Source: Ectocarpus siliculosus (Eukaryota; Sar; Phaeophyceae; Ectocarpales; Ectocarpaceae). Taken from it: a DNA stretch of 10,795 nt. Below the pieces are notes generated by a model. It saw only the letters and a list, made by a program, of their open reading frames with translations. It did no database searches and was not told the origin of the DNA. Positions within the stretch are counted from its first letter, which is position 1. Each line of letters opens with the position of its first letter. Both the position numbers and the translations under genes were made by a program. Location of the stretch: NCBI GenBank assembly GCA_000310025.1, contig FN649055.1, positions 1 to 10,795 on the forward strand, given 5' to 3'. Shown piece after piece: positions 1-8,172 of the stretch.

Positions 1-665
1 TCCCCGGGTCAGCTTTATCCCCCTTTTTGAACAGGTTCACGACTACTCCTTCTCTCCATCTCTTCGGCGCGTACTCGTGTTTCCATATCCAGTTGAATAT
101 CCGGACCAACATGTTAATCATCCCCTCCCCCCCCTGTTTCAAAAGCTCGTTCACAATTCCATCAGCCCCTGCCGCTTTTCTATTCTTGAGTTTCGCTACG
201 CAGTCCTCTACCTCTTCTCGTGTGAACTCTCCCTGCAACCCGTCTACATCACTACGTTCCCTCTGAGATCTTTCAACGTTTTCCTCTGCCCACGAGTTGA
301 TTTCCTTCTCAAACTCCGAGTCGAAGTTGTCGTTGGTGGTGGGTGTCCCAAGTTTGCGGTAGTGCTCTACTAGTACTTCCCTCTTTCCTTTAGCACTGCT
401 TACCATCTTACCCTCGGCAGATCTTAGTGTCGTTATTTCCGTGTCTCCCCCTCTTTTGTTGCCCACTATCCCTTGAATTCCTACCCACATTTGCTTCATC
501 CCCCCCTCAAAATCTTCGTTAGTCTTTTGGACTACTTCCTCCCACAACCCTTTCTTCTTCTTCACGGCCAACTCCTTCACCCTCTTTCTACTTTCAACAT
601 ACTCCTTCCATCCTGCATCTGTTTTCCCTGCCGCATATTTTGCGTGTGACTCTACGTACTCGAAT
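1..665 (-). pseudogene. LINE ORF part 3: N-terminal reverse transcriptase (partial)
   Basis: From near 660 down to position 2 one minus-strand frame is open with no stop, about 220 codons, and continues past the window edge. It starts with EYVESHAKYAAGK, a charged helical stretch. It then carries LKNRKAAGADGIVNELLKQG (plus-strand positions about 130-190) and finally EGVVVNLFKKGDKADPG at the edge. The KAAG-DGI and LFKKGDK-DP blocks are early fingers motifs of LINE reverse transcriptases. The YADD active site, thumb and C-terminal zinc finger must lie beyond position 1. Residues are well conserved to the edge, so this part shows no sign of decay except the frameshift at its start. Confidence 0.9.
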
Positions 666-1142
666 TGCTTGCTTGATTTCTTCGTCCCACCACTTCACTG
701 CTCTCTTACAAACTATCAACTTTCTACCTAGAACTCCGCTTGCTGTTGTGTTTACCAGCTCTTCCCACCCTTCTATGATTCTAGACCCGGCCTGGTCCCG
801 GCCTTCGGCATCCTTCGGTGTACCCATTGCCTCCATCAACTCCGAGAGTTTCTTGTCGTTTATAGCCATCTCTTCTTGGAACTCTACCCTCGTTTCTTCT
901 ACTTCTAGCTTATCTGTTCTCCATCTGTACATTTTCCTGCGTCGCCTACTCTGTATGACTCTCTTCTGTTGTAGGGCTGTCCACACCAACGCGTGGTCTG
1001 TAGTGCCTACATCCGTTGTGCATACTCGTACTTCCGTCTCTTTCCCCCCATTCTCTACGACTATATAGTCAAGGATGGATCGTTCTCCTTTTTTGAAACA
1101 TTGCCTAGTCCATTCCGGTTCTGTCTTTTCGTACTCTACCGT
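594..1142 (-). pseudogene. LINE ORF part 2: end of endonuclease and EN-RT linker
   Basis: This continues the same polyprotein in the next frame. The change must lie between about 1142 and 1105: the new frame has a stop at 1143-1145 and the old one stops at 1105. The new frame supplies SILDYIVVENG and GTTDHALVW, the Asp and His blocks that complete an APE endonuclease catalytic site. A long charged linker with VKWWDEEIKQAIR follows, a type of sequence commonly found between EN and RT in LINE polyproteins. The frame ends at 594-596 in residues that no longer resemble the family, because a second frameshift comes near 660. The shift looks like one extra base or two lost ones. It could be real decay or a sequencing indel. 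Confidence 0.85.
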
Positions 1143-2256
1143 TCAACACCTTCATCTCGCTACTGTCAAGGAACCTCAGCATTTCTTCCCCGTTTTTGTT
1201 CGTGGCTCCCTCCCCGTATTGCCCTATGGTTCCGTGTGGGTTCGTGGTTCGCCCGATTCTTGAATTGAAGTCCCCAACTAGAACTACTTCTCCCTTTCTC
1301 TTGAAGTTTTGTACATCCGCTGCTACCTCCTCGAAACCTATCCTGATGTCTTTCACCATATTCTTCGACTCTGGTGGCATATATACATTTCCTACGAACA
1401 AGTCCTTTCTTCCCCGTTCCCCTGGTACCCTTATCCACATGCTTTCGTTGAATTTGGTGTCGCTGATCACCTCAATTATGTCGCACATGTGCTCCTTGAC
1501 AAAGAATCCAACTCCCCCCTCCCCTCTACTCTTGATTTTCTGTCCTCTCCTCATTTTACCTATCCATGTGTAGCTTCCCACTTCTTTTCCTATTTCTCCC
1601 CCGTCCTTCTCCCACGACTCTTGGACTCCGACTATGTCCAGGTCTTTTTCGGCCGCTTGCTCGGCAATTTCGAGTCCTTTACGCTCATCTGTGGCAAATC
1701 CGCATACATTCCAAGACCCTATTCTTATTTCCTTACTCCTACTTTCTACTTTCCTGTGCCTTTGAGGATTCCTTTTGTCCCTCATTTGCCTTCCCTTCTG
1801 CCTTATCCTATCGCTGCCCCCCCCTTCTCCTACTTTGGCTTGCTTTCCCTTTTGACCCTTTCGGGCCTCCTGCCCCCCTTTGTTTTCAGCCAGCCTTGGG
1901 CTACGCCTTACTTCCTGGATCCTATTTGCTATGCACACCCTCCAACCTAGTCTCCTCACCCACGCCGACATCTTCTCTACTTCTAGTCTTTCCCATTCTG
2001 CGCTTACTCTCCTTCCAAACGTGATTCTAAAGTGGTTTCCTTCCCTTTCTACCCCCCCCGTTGCGAAGCAATATAATCCTACTTCTTCACATTTACTTTT
2101 GAACTCCAACCTTGTCATGTCGCTATTGACCCCAAATATCAACACTACCAGTACTGCACCTTTCCATTCTCTCCTTCTCCACCCTTTGTGCCTCGTCGTC
2201 TCCCTCCCTATCTCTTTCGAGACTATCTCGTTCTTTGTGTTTGAAGTGGGATGCTT
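1105..2256 (-). pseudogene. LINE ORF part 1: basic N-terminal region plus APE endonuclease
   Basis: The frame is open from just below a stop at 2257-2259 down to TAG at 1105-1107. No ATG lies near the upstream end. An alternative GTG at 2145 gives 346 residues, used for numbering here. Residues 80-135 are rich in Lys, Arg and Gly, a likely nucleic-acid-binding spacer. The endonuclease begins at about residue 140. It shows Asn146 in SWNVCG, Glu176 in IVGVQE, Tyr255 in NVYMPP, and Asp292 and Asn294 in LVGDFN, which match the catalytic and metal-binding positions of the exonuclease-endonuclease-phosphatase fold. In LINEs this enzyme nicks target DNA to prime reverse transcription. The last two conserved blocks (SILDYI and TTDHAL) come only after the frameshift, so this frame alone gives a truncated enzyme. 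Confidence 0.92.
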
Positions 2257-2261
2257 TCAAA

Positions 2262-2545
2262 TTACTGGGACTTCCCAATCCTAGTACTTGTTGAGGGTCT
2301 GGTGTCTTTCAATTCTTTTGCCGGCTCACCGACACTAAAAAGTGCCTCCAACACGGGCTCATAGCCTGGAGCCAAGTTCAACACCCTTAGCACAAGTACC
2401 CCAAGTTTGTGCCAGGCGATCTGCATGGTAACCAACCCAAGCGTCCCACGACCGTTTCTTCTCTCAACTTGCCCCAGCTGCTGTACTGGGTACTTTCCTC
2501 CGGGGAGGTCATTTTCCCCATGTAAGGTTCAAGGGTGGCTTGCAT
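2262..2545 (-). other. LINE 5' leader with two overlapping small ORFs
   Basis: Directly upstream of the endonuclease frame lie two overlapping ATG-started minus-strand ORFs in different frames. One runs 2545-2387 (52 residues, beginning MQATLEPYMGKMTSPEES, ending NLGYLC). The other runs 2426-2262 (54 residues, beginning MQIAWHKLGVLVLRVLNL, ending STRIGKSQ). They overlap by 40 bases, and the second stops three bases before the endonuclease frame opens. The three frames step one after another, as would happen if a single upstream ORF had been broken by indels; they may instead be leader sequence with chance ORFs. I do not recognise either peptide. Placing them in the LINE rests on adjacency and strand only. 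Confidence 0.45.
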
Positions 2546-2586
2546 AACAGGTCTCACTCACACATCGGGATGTCCGTCTCTTCCTT

Positions 2587-2661
2587 GATTTTTATGACAT
2601 ACAAACATAAAAATCTCCTCCTCGTAGACGCCAGAGAGCACTATCTTCCCTGATGGCGGTC
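2587..2661. repeat. Two hairpins near the possible LINE 5' end
   Basis: GATTTTTATG at 2587-2596 is perfectly inverted as CATAAAAATC at 2606-2615, with a 9-base loop. Next to it GACGCCA at 2627-2633 faces TGGCGGTC at 2654-2661 with one bulge. Structured 5' leaders, sometimes ribozymes, are known in LINEs, but I find no hammerhead or HDV core here. They may equally belong to flanking DNA. Confidence 0.5.
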
Positions 2662-3270
2662 TAAGTCGACCCAGGGTTGATAAATGAGTTACGGTCATCA
2701 ACGAGCAAGCCAAGGAAGGGCTACCACCGTACGTTTAGGTTCTTCATCGGAAGTAGTTGGGCTACGGGGGGGGGACTGACAAAGGATCGTGCCTACAACT
2801 ATGGAAACTGTTTTGCCTCTCTGACACACGCACACATGCACCAGTTGCCGCTTGCAATGAGCCTGATCCCCCGTCATGTACTCGAAAATTCTCGGTGGGA
2901 AACATGGAGTCCTAGGTTTCGCCTTGGTCTGGTATTTTACTCTCGTTTTCTGCGACTACCAGGGCATTCGATGTCCATGCATGGAGTACCGGAATCCGAT
3001 AATATAAAAACATGTTGTCTTTGCTCTGTTTTTTAGTTGCATCGCCGGCGTGGATATGTTGCCGTCTACGCCCGACGGGCTGTTTCTCATTCGTGCTGTT
3101 TGTTCCCTGGGTCCTTGGTTGTTCTCTTTGGTTTGTCCACACATCACGCGAAGCATTTCACCCATACAACAACGGCGAGGGCCAAGTGACAAACGGTACA
3201 CCTAAATCTCGCTCGAAGCGCAATGTGCAAATGATTTTTCAGTCTCATGTAATGGTTTTTGTGCTCCGCG
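2662..3270. other. Stretch with no convincing gene
   Basis: A 119-codon plus-strand frame (2677-3036) and overlapping minus-strand frames are open, but none shows a recognisable motif or coding-like composition. A splice-acceptor-like tract ends at 3240 (ATTTTTCAG), but the downstream frame used by the neighbouring candidate gene has a TAA at 3250-3252. I see no RNA gene or repeat. Confidence 0.5.
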
Positions 3271-3838
3271 ATGCAACAAAATCGACTCAGAAACTATGGG
3301 AAATACATGCCCCCCGGGGGGAACTCGTGGGTCTACTGGTACCCCGGGGGAAAATTGAAATACCGGGGGGACAATTTATTTTGGCCGAAAACGATCTACC
3401 CCGCGGCTAAATCAAAGCACCCATGCTTCCAGGCCGAAATGGTGATGGGCGGAGGAAAAAACCCTACTGGGGGGGGGGAAACTCCGACGTTTACGTTAGT
3501 AAGAGTTCGTGACTCCAGCTATGCACGGCCTTCTTTAATAAGCAAACTGCACTTGTACTTGCGCGCAGGAGAAGTATGTGCTTGCGCACGAGTTCGCCGA
3601 TTTGAAGGCGAAGTTTGGGACCGCAACTCGTGTATGGGAATCCCTCTTGGAGCTGGCGCAGGCTGCTTCGAGCCTGTCGTTCGCTGCGCGCGCGTGCTCC
3701 TTCAGTTCCGACGAGCTCGTCATGCTCCACAAACACGGCAAGGATATGGTAAGATTGAATTATGTCGTATCTCATCTCAATTTTCTTAGCTACTAGGGTG
3801 CCTACCACCTGGCGCTGCATTACGACATAGCCACGTGA
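3271..3838 (+). CDS. Candidate small three-exon gene, unknown protein (149 codons)
   Basis: I propose exon 1 at 3271-3498 (ATG, 76 codons), exon 2 at 3569-3748 (60 codons) and exon 3 at 3797-3838 (13 codons plus TGA). The introns are 70 bp (GTAAGAG to GCGCGCAG) and 48 bp (GTAAGA to CTACTAG), both in phase 0. Exon 2 is the strongest part: it reads as an amphipathic helical segment (KYVLAHEFADLKAKFG, then VWESLLELAQAASSLSF) with GC-rich third positions. Exon 1 is rich in Gly, Pro and aromatic residues (PPGGNSWVYWYPGGKLKY). Exon 3 reads GAYHLALHYDIAT. No family is recognised. The introns are short and the acceptors only moderately pyrimidine-rich, so this is a gene model rather than proof. Exon 2 may instead be one exon of a larger gene, or the frames may be open by chance. 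Confidence 0.33.
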
Positions 3839-4367
3839 TACAATGGAGACATACCAGGCACGACCTTTGACAGTACTATGGAATCAGATAGTTGGACGAA
3901 CTGAACTACACAGGTGCGCGCAACAACAATGTCGACCAGCATCTGGATAATAAGCAGGCGTATATGTAGTTGGGCAAGAACACGTTCTTTTTATTCGCGG
4001 GATTGAAGCAACAGCCATCAACACCAGAAACACACACTCGCCGTTCTCGCTTGAGCTCTTGTTCTCTTGACGCGCGTGCATTTGAAACTCTCTTGATAAA
4101 AGGGAGTGCGGCCCTTGTTGGTATTTTCCGCAGCCTCTGCAGGTTTCTTTATAATATAATACATATCTGCGTACATGGTCGTAGTCTTTTACTCTCCCAT
4201 GATGTGTACGTTATTCCTCCCCACCTCTTCCATCGGTGATTGGGACTGCAACCCTGACCCATTGCGCGACTCAGGTGGGATGGGCGAGGGAAGTGCTTGG
4301 ACGAAAGGGAGTGAGGCCATCGATGCATAGTCTACTACACCTGGAACAGGCTGTCCGTGACCACGGT

Positions 4368-4386
4368 GAGAGAGAGAGAGAGAGAG
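4368..4386. repeat. (GA)9 microsatellite
   Basis: Nine GA units plus a final G run without interruption. A donor-like GTGAGA immediately precedes and overlaps the start of the tract. Confidence 0.95.
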
Positions 4387-4488
4387 GAATGATGCTTCTG
4401 GCTGGGTACGCGTATAATATACTAAACAACACTCTTTTGCTGCGGGCCTACAGGTCATGCCTATTCTTTTCTCATACACACGGAGCCC

Positions 4489-4500
4489 ACACACGTGTGT
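4489..4500. promoter_or_regulatory. Perfect 12-bp palindrome with CACGTG core
   Basis: ACACACGTGTGT is its own reverse complement and has a CACGTG (E-box/G-box) core of the kind bound by bHLH and bZIP factors. It lies about 600 bp upstream of the ORF at 5102. A regulatory role is inference only; AC/GT-rich DNA gives such palindromes by chance. Confidence 0.25.
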
Positions 4501-5101
4501 AGATACATACACCCGAACCGAAATCTACGTGTAGAAATTATCGAAGTATCATAAACAAGGCCGGACTCTGCCATCTGAACAACGCCTCGAACGCTCACTG
4601 CTGTGCCATTGAACGTTGTGTTTATTTTTTTGTCTCAATCGCCATAAGATAAGTTGCCAGTTGGGGCGGTTCGATCCACAAACACGCAGCCTTGATCTAG
4701 CACTATATTCCATGTTGAGGGCCGCGGGCTGGGACGCCTGGTGGCCGCTTGCTCCCCACTTGCGCCGAGAAGCATACGGTATTCGCTTTTTTTCACCGCC
4801 GTTGTATGACGTTTGGCTTCTGATTGTTTGACGAGTTGAACATGTATGTGCGCCTGGTGCGTTTGTGTTCGACCGTGAGTAGCGCATATCAGTCATGGAA
4901 CCAAAATACAGTTACCTATTCATGCACGCTGCTGACGATGAGTGTGCCCGCAGATAATGGTCACGTACGGATATGTATCAAGAGAGGGCTGCCCTGCCTG
5001 GTGTGATGGACGAAATTGTCCATTCATTTCAAACAAGTCACAAAAAACGTGCCGCGGTTCGACCATTCAACGTGTGTGGCCAGATTTGTACTACATAGCA
5101 A

Positions 5102-6467
5102 ATGATCATTCTGTCCTATCACCCACGAACCCAATATGTTGTAGGGTTTGCCCCGAATGCCAGTCCGGGAGAGTTCGCACACCAGCAGCACAAGAGGTCC
5201 AACCCAAGTAGTTCCGGACGGAACGCACCTTTACACTACATCTCCAACGCGAACACCAACTACGCCTGGATGGGCCTTGCTGATGGTGTCTTATACAACG
5301 TGATGAAGCGTAACTGGAAATCAGGGAAAGACGAGGAAGTGACTGTCCGGCCTGGGCGTGGCTGTTCGCGAGTCCTGCAGGCGTTGAGGAAGAAACAACC
5401 GGGTGGCCTGGTTGGAGCACCAGACACGCGCGCGGAAGGCATACCCACGAAAGCCAGAGTGGCCGGCTCGCACAAGGGTTCCGCCATCTGGACGGCCCAG
5501 CTGCGACGAGAATCAGACGTCGAAGCTGGTGTCGACGGTCCTTCGTTGCCATCGTGGCAAGAGCTCGTGAGCTCGGGGCGTTTTAGACCTACCCCATCGC
5601 AGCTTCTACAAGCCTACAAGACCACGTATGGCTGCGGGAACATCGCAGCTTCTACAAGCCTACAAGACCACGTATGGCTGCGGGAACACTGGGGGTGCGG
5701 ATGGGACGGCGTGTGCTGAACCTCACTGCCCTGAGTGCTGGACGCATCCGAACACGTTGACCCACACCTCGATCGAGTGTTCTAGGTTCAACCACTTTGC
5801 CTCCCTCGCCGCCAGCAGCGGGTTGGGCCGCTGGAAAGAGGGAGACGCTCGCTCAGCACTGTCCGGCTGCAAGGAAGATGGTTTGTCTGACGAGTGGGTG
5901 TTCGGACGTAAAGGTGGAGAGGATGTAGAAATATGGAGGACCACGCCACCTGTCCACGACGACCCTACGAAAGTAGATACCGGCGGTTTGACGATCGGGA
6001 GGATCGTGTACTTCTTCGAGCACGAGGCGAACGGCAAGATGTCGGGGAGGATCAGTACCCCCGGCCCGAAGACACGGTGGGTGTTGACGTTCGAGTACAT
6101 TTCAGCAGGAATCGGTCGGGGGAGGCTACCCGACTTGGAGACAAAGCACCCGACGCTGAGGTTGCGCGGCAACGGACCACCTGCGGTATTCCCTGTCAAC
6201 AACGTTCGGCGTCACGTTCATCTATACCATATGTGCGGATCAAACGCAAGTCACCCGGGCCACGTCCCCGCGGACGAAGGCGATGCTGCTGATCCTCGCG
6301 CGGAGTGTGGTGTCGTTCCGGCGTCCGATGGTAGCGGGGCTTTAGTTTGGCAGCATGCGTTCAAACTGGCGAGGCGAACGCCGCATGCACAACACATTCG
6401 AGGCGAGGACAAGTACATCGTGAACGAGCACCACCACAGCATCTCGCGAGACTCTTTCATCAACTAG
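5102..6467 (+). pseudogene. Uncharacterised CCHC-motif protein ORF split by a 46-bp tandem duplication
   Basis: Two long plus-strand frames, 5102-5719 and 5628-6467, are halves of one ORF. A 46-bp direct duplication (5595-5640 and 5641-5686) shifts the frame, and both frames read SQLLQAYKTTYGCGN through it. Removing one copy leaves 1320 bases, exactly 440 codons including the stop. The ATG at 5102 follows an in-frame TAG at 5096-5098. The N-terminal half is basic and Gly/Ser-rich. Just after the junction comes a C-x2-C-x8-H-x4-C motif (CPEC to TSIEC; residues 34, 37, 46 and 51 of the second frame), similar in spacing to the zinc finger at the C-terminus of LINE polyproteins. Conserved-looking blocks follow: IVYFFEHE, RWVLTFEYISAGIGR, RRHVHLYHMC, and NEHHHSISRDSFIN at the end. 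I do not recognise the family. A transposon origin is plausible but unproven. Confidence 0.7.
5595..5686 (+). repeat. 46-bp tandem duplication (two identical units)
   Basis: Units 5595-5640 and 5641-5686 are identical; each begins CATCGCAGCTTCTACAAG and ends GGCTGCGGGAA. Because 46 is not a multiple of three, the reading frame changes. The unit contains no AGGT, so splicing at duplicated sites cannot remove exactly one copy. Perfect identity suggests a very recent event or an assembly artefact. Confidence 0.97.
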
Positions 6468-6653
6468 ATAAGCATTAGGCGGAGGCTGTAAGGGGGCTGT
6501 ACAGTGCGCGGGGGTGATATAGGGGGGCAGAGAGGTAGATGGTCTCGCCTTGCATCAAGAGGAAGAGGCCGACCGCTCACCAGGTGTGCACCGCTAACGT
6601 GACCCAAACGATAGCCGAGAGGGAGCGTGGGGCGCATTAAGTTGTACCGTTAA

Positions 6654-6684
6654 GGCCGCGGCATGACCGGTTCAGCCCGCGGCC
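6654..6684. repeat. GC hairpin downstream of the CCHC ORF
   Basis: GGCCGCGG at 6654-6661 is perfectly inverted as CCGCGGCC at 6677-6684, with a 15-base loop that contains ACCGGT. It lies about 190 bases after the stop of the preceding ORF. It could be a 3'-end structure or part of a mobile-element terminus. Confidence 0.6.
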
Positions 6685-7000
6685 GTGAGCGCACCCGTGG
6701 AGTAAGAGAATCGTGTGGTACACCTTTTCTCTTTTGTCTCGATCGGTGATAACAGAAAAATTTAGAATATTTTTAGGTTGCATCACGTGCAGCTATGTGG
6801 GGCTGTATACATTTAATTACATCGTCTTCGTCTGGTGTATTATGAGGGACGCATGCTGGTGTTTTTAACTCGGTGACCTTTCTCCTAATATTATTCCTCG
6901 GATTGGTTCGTGCTCAAACCTAGCCAGATGTACACACCAAAAGACCTGGAGACTGGACACAGAATAGATCGGCCCGACACCCCCACGTTCCCAGGTGTTT

Positions 7001-7029
7001 TGTGTTACCAACCGCTGAGACTGACGTCT
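7001..7029 (+). repeat. Dispersed 30-bp motif, copy 1
   Basis: This 29-base stretch matches 10483-10512 with a single one-base gap and few mismatches, and shares 15 identical bases (CTGAGACTGACGTCT) at its end. It contains TGACGTC, a CRE-like palindrome core. The surrounding DNA is not clearly similar. Confidence 0.6.
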
Positions 7030-7499
7030 TTGTAGCCAGAGTGCGCGTTCGATGCTAATTTTAAACACTAACACACCAGCGTTCGTATGGAAGTTTTTTC
7101 GTGGGAACTCTCTCGTTATTATTTTCTGCCTTAGAGTTCTATCGTGGACACTTGGTCGGGAAGTTAGTTGCCTGTGGTATATGCCTACGTACGCCCTGTG
7201 TCGGCTACATCCACTGAAAACCCTGCCCATTTTGATACTGCAGGGTATGTAGCAGCGGCGACAATCACACCGTGGAAGTCACACGTATCGGAGCTCAACG
7301 TATCTACCAAGTGGGAATTCCTCGAGTTGTGAGGATGTGATTGGTGATTTCCCGCACACGTGTAGCTGTGAAGACGTGTGCATGGAGCACATAAAACGCC
7401 CAAAGCTGAAAAATTGGTCACATGTTATGTAGTAATCGGTCAGAGAGATGTCGCCAACCTGTTTTATCTACAATGTAAAAAAAATGATGTTTGACCCCC

Positions 7500-7900
7500 A
7501 AAGACCGCGGAGAAATCTATCGGAGGGACCTCACATAGTTGTTTTACTTCCAAAGCCTGTAAAGGTCCACCCCCCCCAAGGTTTTGACCCCCAAAGCCTG
7601 TGGAGGTCCGTATTGGAAGTTTCTTACCCCAAAGCCTGTGGAGGTCCGTCTCGGAGATAACTCACAAAGGTTTTCACCCCCAAAGCCTGTGGAGGTCCGT
7701 CTCGGAGGGACCTCACCAAGGTTTTTACCCCCAAAGCCTGTGGAGGTCCGTCTCGGAGAGACCTCACAAAGGTTTTCACCCCCAAAGCCTGTGGAGGTCC
7801 GTCTCGGAGGGACCTCACCAAGGTTTTCACCCCCAAAGCCTGTGGAGGTCCGTCTCGGAGGGACCTCACCAAGGTTTTTCCCCCAAAGCCTGTGGGTGTC
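7500..7900 (+). repeat. 51-bp minisatellite with hairpin units
   Basis: Units begin CAAAGCCTGTGGAGGTCC at 7630, 7681, 7732, 7783, 7834 and 7884, a period of 51 (50 for the last full unit). Degenerate or shortened units begin at 7500, 7551 and 7592. Most full units carry GAGGTCC and GGACCTC around a 9-base loop, so they can fold into hairpins; the unit at 7630 has lost the right arm. Units at 7630 and 7732 share CACAAAGG, while 7681, 7783 and 7834 share CACCAAGG, which points to a 102-bp dimer. Because 51 is divisible by 3 and the unit has few stops, long frames are open on both strands (for example the plus-strand 17-residue repeat PKPVEVRLGGTSPRFSP). I do not regard these frames as genes. 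Confidence 0.97.
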
Positions 7901-8091
7901 CAAGGGGTGTCGTGTGGGGGGGCGCATCGCTTGGTATTGAAGTACTGCTGACATAATGGGGTAATCTGTTGATCCTAACAGCGTGTCCCCCTAAACGGCG
8001 CCACACTCCAGCCTGTTCACCACGCATGGACGTGTGCGCACATGGACAGGAGGGGGCGCATGGATACAAAGGATAACGCATGGTGCCGAGC
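7901..8091. other. Flank of the minisatellite, nothing recognised
   Basis: The sequence after the last partial unit has no ORF of interest, RNA gene or clear repeat. Frames that cross it are continuations of those open through the minisatellite. Confidence 0.4.
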
Positions 8092-8172
8092 ATGCGTCAG
8101 CCGATGGCGAATGGTTATGAGGACCGAGACCGGTTCTTCAGCAGCCGCATAGCCGAGAACCGAGACAACCAT
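8092..8172 (+). CDS. Weak candidate first exon
   Basis: An ATG at 8092 opens 27 codons beginning MRQPMANGYEDRDRFFSSR and reaches a donor-like CAT|GTGAGC at 8173. An acceptor-like CTGTCACAG ends at 8230, giving a 58-bp intron. The peptide is charged and not recognised. The unspliced frame stays open to 8370, so the intron is not needed. Chance is a real alternative. Confidence 0.15.

Larger units (their letters stand above)
1..2260 (-). mobile_element. LINE (non-LTR) retrotransposon, 5' part, frameshifted
   Basis: The minus strand encodes, in order, a basic N-terminal region, an APE-type endonuclease, a linker, and the N-terminal part of a reverse transcriptase that runs off the window at position 1. 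This order is the hallmark of non-LTR retrotransposons, which copy themselves by target-primed reverse transcription. The three pieces lie in three minus-strand frames, and both changes fit a net gain of one base (or loss of two). Apart from these breaks the frames are open, so the copy is fairly young or the breaks are assembly errors. The plus strand is markedly pyrimidine-rich because the coding strand is purine-rich. The catalytic half of the RT, the 3' tail and any target-site duplication lie outside. The clade cannot be fixed from this portion. The 5' boundary is uncertain; the leader may reach about 2660. Confidence 0.93.
3839..5101. other. Stretch with no convincing gene
   Basis: Short frames on both strands are open, none above about 115 codons, with no recognisable domain. 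The stretch holds a GA microsatellite at 4368-4386 and a 12-bp palindrome at 4489-4500. A short Cys-rich frame begins at 4942 (GCPAWCDGRNCPF) and overlaps the ORF that follows; I could not support it as a gene. Confidence 0.5.
6468..7495. other. Stretch with no convincing gene
   Basis: After the TAG of the preceding ORF no frame looks coding; the longest, on the minus strand at 6865-7230, has no motif. The stretch shifts from GC-rich (to about 6700) to AT-richer DNA. It holds one strong GC hairpin at 6654-6684 and one copy of a dispersed 30-bp motif at 7001-7029. Confidence 0.55.

Noticed and set aside
27-2284. Several plus-strand ORFs of 60-210 codons across the LINE
   Set aside because: They are antisense shadows of the endonuclease and reverse transcriptase frames; their Ser/Pro/Leu-rich composition mirrors the purine-rich coding strand.
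2677-3036. 119-codon plus-strand ORF as a gene
   Set aside because: No recognisable motif, no splice or start context, and competing open frames on the other strand.
4668-4680. tRNA T-arm (GGTTCGATCC)
   Set aside because: The bases flanking the loop cannot form a T stem, and no D arm, anticodon arm or acceptor stem can be built upstream.
5595-5686. The 46-bp duplication as a newly created intron that restores the frame
   Set aside because: The unit has no AGGT; the possible GT-AG pairs remove 23, 33 or 41 bases, none of which restores the frame.
5106-6463. Minus-strand ORFs (5106-5552, 5723-6202, 6251-6463) and a plus-strand ORF at 5933-6292
   Set aside because: Shadows of the CCHC-motif ORF, with no motif of their own.
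7500-7900. CRISPR array
   Set aside because: The units are contiguous and repeat over their whole 51 bp, with no unique spacers; it is a minisatellite in eukaryotic DNA.
7544-7956. Repeat-protein genes in either strand of the minisatellite
   Set aside because: Long frames follow automatically from a stop-poor unit whose length is divisible by three; no frame has supporting signals.
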